Part shown: positions 36,221 to 44,597 of the stretch, in pieces
How positions within the stretch are numbered: the stretch's first letter is position 1
Layout: each line of letters begins with the position of its first letter
DNA from: Streptomyces sp. NRRL S-337
GTDB lineage: Bacteria; Actinomycetota; Actinomycetes; Streptomycetales; Streptomycetaceae
Length of the DNA: 64,000 nt
NCBI RefSeq assembly: GCF_000720175.1
Contig: NZ_JOIX01000021.1
Location: forward strand, 39,580 to 103,579
Direction of reading: 5' to 3'
Translations under genes and position numbers: made by a program
The notes under the pieces: model-generated
Told to the model about the DNA's origin: nothing
The model's input: only the letters and a program-made list of their open reading frames with translations
Database searches by the model: none

Positions 36221-37048
36221 ATGGAGACGACGAACGGGACGGGGCACCCCCTGCCCTACGAGACCTACCGGCAGGCGATCGAGCGGGAGACCCTGCGCTT
36301 CGCCGAGGTGGCCCGGAGCGCGGACCCGGCGACCCCCGTGCCCTCCTGTCCCGACTGGACGCTGGCCGAGCTCACCCGGCACGTGGGATCGCTGCAGCGC
36401 TGGTTCTGCGCGCTGCTGACCCAGCTGGTGCAAGAGCCGCCGCGCAGCCGTGATGTGGAACTGGGGCTGCCGGATCGCGCGGAGGAGTACGCCGGCTGGG
36501 TGGCCGCGGGAGCGCCCACCGTGGCCGCCGTACTGCGGAGCACGGACCCCCAAGCGGCCATGTGGGCCTGGGGAGAGGACCAGCACGCGCGGTTCTGGGC
36601 CCGCCGGATGCTCTTCGAGACGATGGTGCACCGGGTGGACGCGGAGCGTGCCGTCGGCCACGAGTCGGACATCGACCCCGTGCTGGCCGCGGACGGGGTG
36701 GACGAATTCCTGGTCAATCTGCCGTATGCGGGCCTCTTCGCCCCGGAGGTGGCGAAGTTGCGGGGCGACGGCGAGGTCATCGCCTTCCGGTGTGCGGGCC
36801 CTGCCGACGCCACCGGCGAGGAGTGGCGGGTGCGGCTGGATCCGGACGGCTTCCGCCTGCTGCCACGGACCGGCGCCGACCCCGCCCCGGGTGACGCCGC
36901 GTCCTCCGCGCCGCAGGCGACGGTACGAGGCCGGGCCGCGGACCTCCTGCTGCTGCTCTACGGGCGGCGTCCGTACCAGGACCCCGCCTTCGACGTCTCG
37001 GGCGAGGTCACCGCACTCGACCGCTGGTTCGCCCACACGGCCTTCTGA
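36221..37048 (+). CDS. MDMPI-type mycothiol-dependent protein (maleylpyruvate isomerase family)
   Basis: This 275-residue protein has an N-terminal DinB-like four-helix bundle with metal-ligand His in ELTRHVGSLQRWFC and in FETMVHRVDAERAVG. A C-terminal MDMPI beta domain follows (about 165-270), ending ALDRWFAHT. The family uses mycothiol with a metal, as in maleylpyruvate isomerase; the real substrate here is unknown. ATG 36221 has GGAAAGG upstream. It sits alone after the TetR gene. Confidence 0.85.
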   Translation: METTNGTGHPLPYETYRQAIERETLRFAEVARSADPATPVPSCPDWTLAELTRHVGSLQRWFCALLTQLVQEPPRSRDVELGLPDRAEEYAGWVAAGAPTVAAVLRSTDPQAAMWAWGEDQHARFWARRMLFETMVHRVDAERAVGHESDIDPVLAADGVDEFLVNLPYAGLFAPEVAKLRGDGEVIAFRCAGPADATGEEWRVRLDPDGFRLLPRTGADPAPGDAASSAPQATVRGRAADLLLLLYGRRPYQDPAFDVSGEVTALDRWFAHTAF

Positions 37049-37080
37049 CCCGCCCCGAGCCCCCCGAAGCGCCCCGAAGC

Positions 37081-37310
37081 TCGTCCAGGCGGCGCGGTGG
37101 AAGGGCCACGCGGCGTAGGTGACCACCGGCGCGGTGAGGGTGAGCGAGGGCCACTGCCAGTACTCGATCTGCAGCGCCGGAACCATCGCCATCACGACCA
37201 CCGGCACCGCCAGGGCCACGGCGGTGATCAGCCGCTGCCGGAGCGGCCGGAGCTCATCGGGCTCCGCGTCCGCGCCGCTGGTCGCCGGCGCGTCGTCCGT
37301 ACGGGCCGGG
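37081..37310 (-). pseudogene. Fragment of a CopA-type copper P1B-ATPase
   Basis: Read on the minus strand, this encodes DELRPLRQRLITAVALAVPV, VMAMVPALQIEYWQWPSLTL and PVVTYAAWPFHRAAWT, matching the first two membrane helices of copper-translocating P1B ATPases. The similarity ends at AAWT. The CPC motif, phosphorylation Asp and ATP site are all missing, and so are the N-terminal metal-binding domains. About 75 residues remain of an expected 750. It is the remnant of a deleted copper-efflux gene. Confidence 0.7.
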
Positions 37311-37487
37311 GCCAACGGTGGCCCCGACGACGGCAGGACGAAGCCCGGGCCCGAGGTCTCGTTCACCGCCATGGCGCCGAGCACCGGCGCATACCGCCTC
37401 TTCCTCGACTTCCGGCACGAGGGCAAGGTCCGCACCGCCGCCTTCACGGTCCACGCGGGGCGCGCTGCCGCACGGGCGGACCGGTGA
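37311..37487 (+). pseudogene. C-terminal fragment of a secreted beta-sheet protein
   Basis: The plus-strand frame ending at 37487 reads GPEVSFTAMAPSTGAYRLFL then DFRHEGKVRTAAFTVHAG. This resembles the tail of actinobacterial secreted proteins often encoded beside copper ATPase genes. Upstream the frame loses coding character where the reverse-strand CopA fragment begins. The two remnants face opposite ways across a junction near 37310-37340, as if a deletion fused them. The boundary is approximate. Confidence 0.5.
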
Positions 37488-37604
37488 CGGGCCGGGAACG
37501 GCCACGAGTCGCCGACGGGCCCGGCACGGCCACGATTCGCTAGGCTGAAATGGGCCACTCAGGCGCAGGGAAAGATCACCGATTCCCAGTGAGGGAGGTC
37601 GATC

Positions 37605-38135
37605 ATGGGCGGTCGGCTTGCGGAGTCGCGGATGGTCGCGGTCTACCTCAATGATCACCTGGCCGGTGCCACGGCCGGTGTGGAGCTCGCCCGGCGCATG
37701 GCCCGGGAGCACCAGGGTTCGGACCTCGGCGGTGAAGTGAAGGACCTCGCCGCGGAGATCTCGCTGGACCGGCAGGCCCTCCTACGGCTCATGGCCGCCC
37801 TGGGCGTTCCGGTTCGGCGATACAAGATCTACGGAGCCTGGGCCGGCGAGAAGATCGGACGTCTGAAGCCCAACGGCCGTGTGGTCCGTCGTTCCGGCCT
37901 CAGCACCGTCGTCGAGCTCGAGGGAATGCGTCTCGGCGTCGAAGGCAAGGCGCTCCTGTGGCGCACGCTCCTCGACTGGGCTCCGCGAGAGCCCCGTCTG
38001 GACACCCAACGGCTGAACGAACTCCTGGCCGGAGCGCGGCAGCAGACCGAGATACTGGATGCTCTGCACAGCAGGGCGGTCCGGAAGTTTCTGACCGAAC
38101 GGTCCGACCAGCGGCAGTCGGAGGCCGCCCGATGA
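37605..38135 (+). CDS. Conserved helical hypothetical protein
   Basis: This 176-residue, mostly helical protein contains VAVYLNDHLAGATAGVELAR, then KDLAAEISLDRQALLRLMAAL and LEGMRLGVEGKALLWRTLLD. The layout suggests a four-helix bundle, perhaps ferritin-like, with His/Asp/Glu near the helix starts. ATG 37605 has GGGAGG upstream, and a TAGGCT -10-like sequence lies at 37541. It is recognisable as an actinobacterial conserved family with no known function. The next small gene follows after 74 bases. Confidence 0.75.
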   Translation: MGGRLAESRMVAVYLNDHLAGATAGVELARRMAREHQGSDLGGEVKDLAAEISLDRQALLRLMAALGVPVRRYKIYGAWAGEKIGRLKPNGRVVRRSGLSTVVELEGMRLGVEGKALLWRTLLDWAPREPRLDTQRLNELLAGARQQTEILDALHSRAVRKFLTERSDQRQSEAAR

Positions 38136-38209
38136 CCGCGCCACGGCCGACCGCCGCGCACAGTCCGTCCACGCCCCGGGCAGCACCACCTGGCACGTGA
38201 GGGCCCCTC

Positions 38210-38656
38210 GTGAACCCGATGCTCGTCGCGCGTGCCCAAGGCCTGTTCAACGCAGGCGGCGGCGCGTGGGCTCTGCTGTGCCTGCGCGGCTTCGAGCGCC
38301 ACTTCGGGCCGCGGAGGAGGAAACAGGAGCAGGACTGGCTGGTCAGAACGGTGTCGGGGCTACTGGTCGCCTGCGGCTGGAGCCAGCTCCGGGCCTGCCC
38401 GGCGCCCGAATGCCTGGCCCAGGCACGCCGTCTCGGCCTCGGCACGGCTCTGACCCTGCTCGCCGTCGACCTGGTCTACGTGCCGAGGGGCACGGTGCGC
38501 CGCAGTCATGCGCTGGACGCCGTCATCGAGGCCGGCTGGCTCGTCGCCTGGTGGCGGTGCGGTCCCCTTCCGCCCGCACCGAGCCCGCGCCGCTCACCCC
38601 TCTCATTGTCACTGCCGGCCGCCGCCCCCGCGCAGGCAAGCGGTCCCTGCTCATGA
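38210..38656 (+). CDS. Small hypothetical membrane protein
   Basis: This 148-residue protein has three or four hydrophobic segments (FNAGGGAWALLCLRGFERHF, TVSGLLVACGWSQL, GLGTALTLLAVDLVYV, ALDAVIEAGWLVAWW) and a Pro/Ser-rich tail. The pattern resembles a small DoxX-like or SPW-like membrane protein. The start is GTG 38210 with GAGGGCCCC before it. It probably shares a transcript with the helical protein upstream. Function unknown. Confidence 0.6.
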   Translation: MNPMLVARAQGLFNAGGGAWALLCLRGFERHFGPRRRKQEQDWLVRTVSGLLVACGWSQLRACPAPECLAQARRLGLGTALTLLAVDLVYVPRGTVRRSHALDAVIEAGWLVAWWRCGPLPPAPSPRRSPLSLSLPAAAPAQASGPCS

Positions 38657-38709
38657 CGGCCGTCCGCCACTACCGGCATCGATCGATCGGCCACCGGCCG
38701 TGTGCACGG

Positions 38710-39204
38710 TCAGGCCACGTCGCCGAGGTAGGCGTCGGGGGCCAAAGGGGTGCGAGACAGGTCTGCGAGGGGCTGCCGGATGGCCCGCGGCAGCAGCTCG
38801 GTGGCGGGGACTTTCCGCAGCGGGACCCATTCCAGGCCGATCTGCGTGGCGTCCTGGGAGTGGCCACCGAGTTGATGGGGATCGCCGGTGGGGATGCAGA
38901 GGAAGATCGCTTCGATGCGGTGGGTCTCGGATCCGTCGTCCGGCTCACCGTGGTGGGCGCCGATGTATTCGCGCAGCCACAACAGGCGGTCGACCGTCAC
39001 GGTCAGGCCGGTTTCTTCGTGCACCTCGCGGCGGACCGCGTCACCGAAACTCTCACCGGGGCGCTGGCCTCCTCCCGGCAGGAAGTAGTACTCCTGATCT
39101 CGCCAGTGAGCGCGGGTCAGGAGGACATGGTCCTCGTGGAGGACGACGGCCTTGGCAGAGGTGCGGATGGTGGGGCTCGGGGGCTGGGGCACGGTGGTGG
39201 TCAC
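38710..39204 (-). CDS. NUDIX hydrolase
   Basis: This 164-residue protein has a complete Nudix box (GGGQRPGESFGDAVRREVHE then ETGL), matching GX5EX7REUXEEXGU, with the four metal-binding Glu. It hydrolyses nucleoside diphosphate-X compounds; the substrate is unknown. GTG 39204 is the best-placed start, although AGGAAG lies almost against it. It is convergent with the hypothetical membrane gene and divergent from the small RHH gene. Confidence 0.88.
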   Translation of the reverse strand: MTTTVPQPPSPTIRTSAKAVVLHEDHVLLTRAHWRDQEYYFLPGGGQRPGESFGDAVRREVHEETGLTVTVDRLLWLREYIGAHHGEPDDGSETHRIEAIFLCIPTGDPHQLGGHSQDATQIGLEWVPLRKVPATELLPRAIRQPLADLSRTPLAPDAYLGDVA

Positions 39205-39441
39205 CTTCCTGTCGTTCCGGCATGTCCTGTCCCGACCGCTCAGGCGGGCACCGACGAGCAACGAAGCTTCGTCCGCCCGGGAAAGAGACTCGTCGTCACC
39301 TTCACCCGCACGCTACCGCCCCCTTCTGACGCAGACTTCCAAGGCCGTTTCTGCGGATTCGGATGCGGCAGCCCACCCATGGCCGGCCCGTGGGTCACCG
39401 GTCGTGGGTAGGCTGCCGCAGAGAGCCTTTCAGGGGGTGCC

Positions 39442-39645
39442 ATGGCGAAGATCACCGTCAGTCTGGACAGCGATCTGGCGATCGAGGTGATGCTGTTGGC
39501 CGGTACCAGGAGTCCCCAGGACGCGGTCGAGTTGATCGTCCGGGACTACCTGGCACGCGGGCGTCGTACCGAGGCCCGTACCGGTGACGGTGCCGACCGG
39601 CATCGTGTCGCCGACCGGCGGTCGGCGCCGGAAGAGGGGCGCTGA
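39442..39645 (+). CDS. Small ribbon-helix-helix protein (VapB-like antitoxin family)
   Basis: This 67-residue protein begins AKITVSLDSDLAIEVMLLAG and continues SPQDAVELIVRDYLARG, a beta strand followed by two helices as in VapB/DUF2191 antitoxins, with a basic unstructured tail. ATG 39442 has AGGGGG upstream. No PIN-domain or other toxin gene is next to it, so it is either an orphan antitoxin or a stand-alone DNA-binding protein. It is convergent with the collagenase gene, 30 bases away. Confidence 0.7.
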   Translation: MAKITVSLDSDLAIEVMLLAGTRSPQDAVELIVRDYLARGRRTEARTGDGADRHRVADRRSAPEEGR

Positions 39646-39675
39646 GCACTGCGGAACGAGGTCGGCTTCGGCCGG

Positions 39676-42051
39676 TCAGCTGCGCAGGGGGCCTTCGCAG
39701 CGGAAGTGGGACGTGCCGGCGCGGCCGTTGGACCAGATGTCGACCTCGCCGAAGGAGCAGTTCATGTCGGTGAGGTTGTTGTCGCCGTGGGTGGCCCGGT
39801 CCAGTAGGAAGAAGTCGACGGTCTCGGACATGTCCTTGAAGACCCGGTCGGCGTTGCCGGCGTCGCCGAGGTTCGCCGTGATGCGGCCGTTGCAGGTGAA
39901 CCGCGGACGGTCCTTCGACCCGGAGGCGTGGCACTCGTCGGGGTTGCTGTAGGTGCTCTTGGCGAAGGACGAGCGGATCTGGTTGGGCGTGCGGTCGGTC
40001 AGCTTGGCGAGCGGGACGTGCTTGGTGTCGGGGACGAAGAGGTCGTCGACGTGGGCGATGTTGGTGTCGAGGAAGGCGTCGTACTCCCGCTGGAGTCCTT
40101 GGTCCTTGCCGAGGCGGGCGCGCCAGGCGTCGAAGGCCGCGGGGTCGTCGGCCCGCAGGTTCCGGTACATCTCCTTGAGCAGGGAGGGGTGTTCGGCCCA
40201 CAGGAACTCGAAGAACGTGCCCGCGTAGTTGTAGAAGCGGAAGCCGTCCCCGTCGTACGTGGCGTGCAGGAGCTGGTCGACGGTCATGCGCGGGCCGCCG
40301 TTCGCGGTGTCGGCGATGATGCCCCTCACCAGTGACTTGCGGACCTTGATGCCGTCGTCACGGGTGCCGCCGTCGAAGAACTCGGCGGTGCCTTCGTCCA
40401 TCGCCGTGGTCCGGTCGCCCTCGTACCAAGGACCCTGGCCGAACGTCCCGGGCACCGCCCAGCGGCCGTTGAGGTAGTGCGTGTACTCGTGCCGGAAGAG
40501 CTCCTCCAGGGTGAGCGTGGAGTCCTGCGGGACGCGGCGCTGGTAGGTGTAGAAGGTCGCGCCCTGCTCGATGTACATGCCGCCGTTGCTGGTGCTCAGG
40601 CCGGTCAGCAGCGGCTGGAAGTTCTCGTAGTCGGCGCGGGAGGCGTACAGGACGATGTGCAGGGTGGAGTTGGTGTCACCCGCCAGCGGCTCCTCGGTGC
40701 CGATCACCCGGTGGAACTGCGTCTTGACCTGCTTGCTGGCGTAGTAGAGCTGGTCGACGGTGCCGCGGTCGAGGGCGGTGCGGACCGTGATGCCGTCCGT
40801 CCCGTCCTTGCCGTACCTGTAGGTCTGCGGGAAGAGGTGCTTCTCGATGTCCGCACGGCAGACCTTGTACGGCGCGCAGGCGTCGAATTCGATCAGCCAG
40901 GTGGCCACCTTGGCCCAAGGGGCGCTGTACGCACCGAAGTTGCGGGCGGTGGTGCCCAGGAGCGGGCCGAGGCCGGCGACGATTTCGTCGTGCAGCCGGT
41001 CGATCTGCCCGGTGCGGGCGTACTCGCCGACCGCGTCGCGTACCACCCAGGCGTTGCCCGTGTTCTTGAGGTGGGTGTAGGTGGCGAAGGCCTTGAAGGT
41101 GGCGCGGTAGGACGGGTCGGCCACGACCGCGTCGCGGAAGGCGGTGTCCTGGTTGCCCGGGTAGACGCCGAGGTAGTGAACGGACAGGGCGGCGAGGGCG
41201 GCGCCGCCCCAGGAGGAGTCCTTGGCGGTGTCCGGGTGGTCCGGGCCCATGGTGGCGAGAACCCGCTTGACCAGCGGGAGCTGGTACTGGCGCAGGCCCT
41301 TGGCGCTGGCCGCGTTGAGGGCCTCGCGGAGCGTCTCGGCGTTGCTGCGGGTCACATCGAAGGTGTGAGCGGCCGAGCCGAAGGCGTCGACGGCCCCGCG
41401 CATGGCGTCCAGGGTCGCCGGGTCGGTGAGGTCGACCTCCCGGTGGGAGAAGCCCAGGTACGCGACCGCGTGGAGGTAGGTGAACATCTCCAGCAGGTGG
41501 GTGCCGTTCCGGCCGTCGTGCGCGGCGGCGAGTTGGCCGATGCGGTGCGCGACGGCCTGGATGTGGTCCTTCGACATGACGGGCGCGAGGCGCTGGTCCC
41601 AGTTCCAGATCAGGGTGCGCAGACAGCCGTCGGCGCTGACCTCGGGGGCGGCGAGGAACTCGGTGAACTGTTGTGGGGACAGGCCCGTGATGCCGTCGAG
41701 GGTGCACGGGACGGCGGTCTTGCCGATCGTCGCGTGCGGTGTGAGGGCCTTTGCCTTTGCCCTGGCCTTGGGCGTGTGGGTGCCGGGGATGCGGCCGTTG
41801 CTGAGCCCGCCGGGGCCCGGTATCCGCAGGGCCGGGGACGTGGGCGCCTTGGCCAGGCGGTCGACCCTGTCGTGCGGTGTGGGCGTGGCAGCCGTCGGGC
41901 CGGCGAAGGCGGCCGGGTGCGGGGCCGCGGTGGTTGCGCGCGGAGCGGAGGAGGGGCTGACCGGGTATCCGGTGCCGGCCGCCGTGACGCAGAGCGTCAC
42001 CGCTGTCGCGGCCGTGAGCAGGGATCTGCGAAGGGTTCTTGAAGGGAACAC
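39676..42051 (-). CDS. Secreted microbial collagenase (peptidase M9)
   Basis: This 791-residue secreted zinc protease has a signal peptide (LLTAATAVTLCVTAAGTGYP), a Pro/Ala-rich stretch, an M9N activator-like domain (about 110-400) and the M9 catalytic domain. HEYTH is at about 520-524 and the third ligand Glu at about 552 (MDEGTAEFFDGG). It ends with a Cys-containing beta-rich region instead of PKD repeats. It degrades native collagen to Gly-Pro-Hyp-rich peptides. The GTG start at 42051 has AGGAGA upstream. Its promoter shares a 41-bp element with the peptide ABC operon. Confidence 0.92.
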   Translation of the reverse strand: MFPSRTLRRSLLTAATAVTLCVTAAGTGYPVSPSSAPRATTAAPHPAAFAGPTAATPTPHDRVDRLAKAPTSPALRIPGPGGLSNGRIPGTHTPKARAKAKALTPHATIGKTAVPCTLDGITGLSPQQFTEFLAAPEVSADGCLRTLIWNWDQRLAPVMSKDHIQAVAHRIGQLAAAHDGRNGTHLLEMFTYLHAVAYLGFSHREVDLTDPATLDAMRGAVDAFGSAAHTFDVTRSNAETLREALNAASAKGLRQYQLPLVKRVLATMGPDHPDTAKDSSWGGAALAALSVHYLGVYPGNQDTAFRDAVVADPSYRATFKAFATYTHLKNTGNAWVVRDAVGEYARTGQIDRLHDEIVAGLGPLLGTTARNFGAYSAPWAKVATWLIEFDACAPYKVCRADIEKHLFPQTYRYGKDGTDGITVRTALDRGTVDQLYYASKQVKTQFHRVIGTEEPLAGDTNSTLHIVLYASRADYENFQPLLTGLSTSNGGMYIEQGATFYTYQRRVPQDSTLTLEELFRHEYTHYLNGRWAVPGTFGQGPWYEGDRTTAMDEGTAEFFDGGTRDDGIKVRKSLVRGIIADTANGGPRMTVDQLLHATYDGDGFRFYNYAGTFFEFLWAEHPSLLKEMYRNLRADDPAAFDAWRARLGKDQGLQREYDAFLDTNIAHVDDLFVPDTKHVPLAKLTDRTPNQIRSSFAKSTYSNPDECHASGSKDRPRFTCNGRITANLGDAGNADRVFKDMSETVDFFLLDRATHGDNNLTDMNCSFGEVDIWSNGRAGTSHFRCEGPLRS

Positions 42052-42152
42052 GAAGCTCTCCTGTGTGGGGGCGGTGAAGCGTGCGCGCCGGGTCCGCGGG
42101 GTTCGGGGCCCTGGCTGCCGTACAGGTGCCGACTGACAGGCAGGTGCACGCC

Positions 42153-42193
42153 ATGTGATGCGTAACGTAATAATGTGAAATTGCACTGACAAG
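42153..42193 (-). promoter_or_regulatory. Collagenase promoter with twin operator boxes
   Basis: On the minus strand, TTGTCA (42192-42187) and TACGTT (42169-42164) are 17 bases apart. The spacer holds the box ATGTGAAATTGCACT (plus strand, 42173-42187). A second ATGTGA half-box starts exactly 20 bases away at 42153, over the expected start point. Boxes in the spacer and at +1 fit repression. The same 41 bases recur at 50430-50470 with four changes. Confidence 0.75.
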
Positions 42194-42242
42194 CCCTTTG
42201 TCGGAGTGCATTTCAGGGAAATCCCTTGCGCTGCCCCTTGGT

Positions 42243-43208
42243 TCAGACCAGGGGACGTGCCGCGTCCGGGTGCCGTAGCCGCCAGCGCGCGTACGCCGGG
42301 CTGTCGGCACAGTCGCGCAAGTAGCCCTCGCGCACCCGCCGCAGGACCGCCTCGCCGTGCCGGGCGAGCGGGCCGTCGCGGTGCCAGGCCAGCACATGCC
42401 GGTACCACAAGGGGTTGCCGGCCAGCGGGCGCACCGCCACCCCCGGTACCTCGATGAAGGTGGCCTGACAGAGGCTCACCGCCAGGCCGGCCCGGACGAT
42501 CTCGATCAGCTGCCGCCCCTCCGCCTCGTAGGGTGCCCGGGGCTGACGGTCGGTCAGTGCGAAGACCGAGGACCAGTACTCGCGGGTGCGGTCGCTGTCC
42601 GGGCGGGGCGCGGCCCAGTCCTCCCCGGCGAGCTCGGACAGGCTCACCTCCTCCCGGCCCGCCAGGCGGTGGCTGGCGGGCAGCAGAGCGAAGACGGGCT
42701 CCGTGACGAGCGGGTGCAGCAGCACGCCGTCGCGGGGCGGCGGCTCCTGGCCGGGGTGGTCACCGAGGACGGTGGCCTCCAGACGGCCGGCGCAGAGGTC
42801 GTCCAGTAGCGGCCCGGGCGCGTACCGGCAGCGGGCGGTCACCTCGGCATCGGGCAGCAACTCCCGCACGGCCAGTAGCAGATGGCCGAGCAGCGGGGCG
42901 CCCACCGAGCCGACCCGGAGGCGGGCGGGCGCGGCGGCGCGCCGCGCGGCCCGGTCGGTGTCGGCGAGGAGCTGGTCGACGCCGGGCAGGATGGCGCGGG
43001 CGTGGGCCAGCACCAGATCGCCCAGCGGGGTGGGCGCGGAGCCCGCCCGCCGGCGGTCGAACAGCGCGCCGCCCAGGAGGGTTTCGATGCGCCGCAGCTG
43101 GGCGCTGAGGCCAGGCTGGGTCATCCCGAGCGACGCGGCGGCCCGGGTGAGGCTGCCGGCCTCGGCGATCGCGCACACCACCCGCAGATGCCGTATCTCC
43201 AGATCCAT
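42243..43208 (-). CDS. LysR family transcriptional regulator
   Basis: This 321-residue protein has the LysR winged helix at about 1-60 (LRVVCAIAEAGSLTRAAASL then GMTQPGLSAQLRRIETLLGG) and a periplasmic-binding-like effector domain at about 90-300. It lies between the collagenase gene (downstream, same strand) and the divergent M6-type protease gene, so it probably regulates the protease and perhaps itself. The 100-base gap to the protease also carries a copy of the island's shared palindrome at 43268. Confidence 0.92.
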   Translation of the reverse strand: MDLEIRHLRVVCAIAEAGSLTRAAASLGMTQPGLSAQLRRIETLLGGALFDRRRAGSAPTPLGDLVLAHARAILPGVDQLLADTDRAARRAAAPARLRVGSVGAPLLGHLLLAVRELLPDAEVTARCRYAPGPLLDDLCAGRLEATVLGDHPGQEPPPRDGVLLHPLVTEPVFALLPASHRLAGREEVSLSELAGEDWAAPRPDSDRTREYWSSVFALTDRQPRAPYEAEGRQLIEIVRAGLAVSLCQATFIEVPGVAVRPLAGNPLWYRHVLAWHRDGPLARHGEAVLRRVREGYLRDCADSPAYARWRLRHPDAARPLV

Positions 43209-43267
43209 GGCGCGGATGTTATGGACCGACGGGAGGTTCCCGACAGGGTGCGTCAGCCCTCAGTCTC

Positions 43268-43282
43268 ATGTGACATCTCACA
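43268..43282. promoter_or_regulatory. Island operator copy before the M6-like protease
   Basis: ATGTGACATCTCACA matches the shared motif at 11 of 15 positions against the collagenase box and contains the perfect repeat TGTGA-N4-TCACA. It lies 26 bases before the protease start codon, in the gap to the divergent LysR gene. Confidence 0.55.
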
Positions 43283-43308
43283 CTGCACCCCCCATGGAAA
43301 GGTCCACG

Positions 43309-44520
43309 ATGACGAAGGCGTTGCACCCCGCCCGCCGCCGACCCGCACCGCTGCTCGCGGCGGCACTCGCCGGGCTCCTCCTCCCCCTCACCGGAGCCCC
43401 GCACGCCGAGGCGTCCCATGTGCCCAAGCCGGCGGACCGCGCCACCGACTGCGCGCTGCCGGGCGCCACCGGATGGACGGACGAAGGCCATGACACCGAC
43501 CACTCCGTGTTCCAGCGCCCCTCCGGGACCCGCAAGGTCGGCATGATCTTCGTGGACTTCCCGGACGCCCCCGCCACCGAGTCCCCGGCCGACGACGCGG
43601 CCCGGATCACGCCCGGCGCGGACTGGCTGTGGCAGGCGTCGTACGGCAAGGCGTGGCTCGCCATCTCCCCGCACCGGCACTGGGTACGGATGCCCCGCAA
43701 CTCCACCGACTACGGCTTCGCTCGCGGCCTCAGCCACGAGGCGCACGAGGCGTACATCAAGGACGCCGTAGCCGCCGCCGACCCCGACGTGGACTTCTCC
43801 GCTTACGACATGGTGTACGTCGTCCCGACGAGGAACGCCTCCGCCATCTCCTTCACCCCCACCTATGTGTACGAGCCGGGCACGGCGGGCGTCGTCGCCG
43901 ACGGGAAGCGCATCAAATGGGCCGTCACCTTCGGGCAGGACATGTGGCACTGGGGGCCCAAACTGGTCGGCCACGAGACCGCGCACACCTTCGGGCTGCC
44001 CGATCTGTACGCCTTCGACCCGGGCAATGACACGCACCGTTTCGTGGGCGGCTGGGACGTCATGGGTCTGATCAGCGGGGCCGGACCGCAGTACTTCGCC
44101 TGGGAGTCGTGGAAGCTCGGCTGGACCGCCGACCGCCAGGTCGTCTGCCGGGCCTCGGCGGGCAGCGACACCGTCCGGCTCACCGCTGTCGAGTACGGCA
44201 GCGGCACGAAGATGGCCGTCATCCGCACCGGCCCGACGTCGGCCTACGTGGTGGAGTCCCGGCGGGCGGCCCGCGCGGACACCGGCCTGTGCGCGACCGG
44301 TGCGCTCGTCTACAAGGTCGACTCCTCCGTCGAGACCGGCAAGGGCCCCGTGCAGGTCATGGACGCCAGGCCCGACGCCACCCCGGCGCAGGGCTGCCGG
44401 CCCTTGGACGACGCGCCGTACGGAGCCGGGGAGTCGTTCACCGACGCGGCCGCGGGGGTGCGGATCGACGTGCTGGAGGCCGGCACCTACGGCGACACGG
44501 TGCGCATCACCAAGTCATAA
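43309..44520 (+). CDS. Secreted M6-like metalloprotease
   Basis: This 403-residue exported protein has a signal peptide (APLLAAALAGLLLPLTGAPH, cleavage after AEA). It has a zinc-site HETAH in LVGHETAHTFGLPDLYAFDP, preceded by FVDFPDAPATESPADDA and WLAISPHRHWVRMP as in M6/immune-inhibitor-A-like peptidases. A C-terminal beta domain follows. It probably acts on extracellular protein together with the collagenase encoded close by. ATG 43309 has GGAAAGG upstream. Confidence 0.85.
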   Translation: MTKALHPARRRPAPLLAAALAGLLLPLTGAPHAEASHVPKPADRATDCALPGATGWTDEGHDTDHSVFQRPSGTRKVGMIFVDFPDAPATESPADDAARITPGADWLWQASYGKAWLAISPHRHWVRMPRNSTDYGFARGLSHEAHEAYIKDAVAAADPDVDFSAYDMVYVVPTRNASAISFTPTYVYEPGTAGVVADGKRIKWAVTFGQDMWHWGPKLVGHETAHTFGLPDLYAFDPGNDTHRFVGGWDVMGLISGAGPQYFAWESWKLGWTADRQVVCRASAGSDTVRLTAVEYGSGTKMAVIRTGPTSAYVVESRRAARADTGLCATGALVYKVDSSVETGKGPVQVMDARPDATPAQGCRPLDDAPYGAGESFTDAAAGVRIDVLEAGTYGDTVRITKS

Positions 44521-44546
44521 GCCACCCTGGGGAAAAGCCAGTTGAC

Positions 44547-44580
44547 TGTGCTCCGGCGCCCAGGTGGGCGCCGGGGCACA
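44547..44580. terminator. Bidirectional terminator between protease and peptide ABC operon
   Basis: Arms of 15 bases (44547-44561 and 44566-44580, with one G-U pair) close on an AGGT loop between the convergent M6-like protease and the last gene of the peptide ABC operon. Confidence 0.8.
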
Positions 44581-44597
44581 GCCGTGTGCGGGGGCGG

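Noticed and set aside
37081..37487. A functional small copper-binding protein pair
   Set aside because: Both frames start mid-domain, lack start sites and overlap antisense at the junction; decay is simpler.
39442..39645. Complete toxin-antitoxin pair
   Set aside because: Neither neighbour (NUDIX hydrolase, collagenase) is a toxin, and no small second frame overlaps it.
43268..43282. TGTGA-N4-TCACA as a CRP/cAMP site
   Set aside because: CRP sites need a 6-base centre. This copy aligns better with the five other island boxes.
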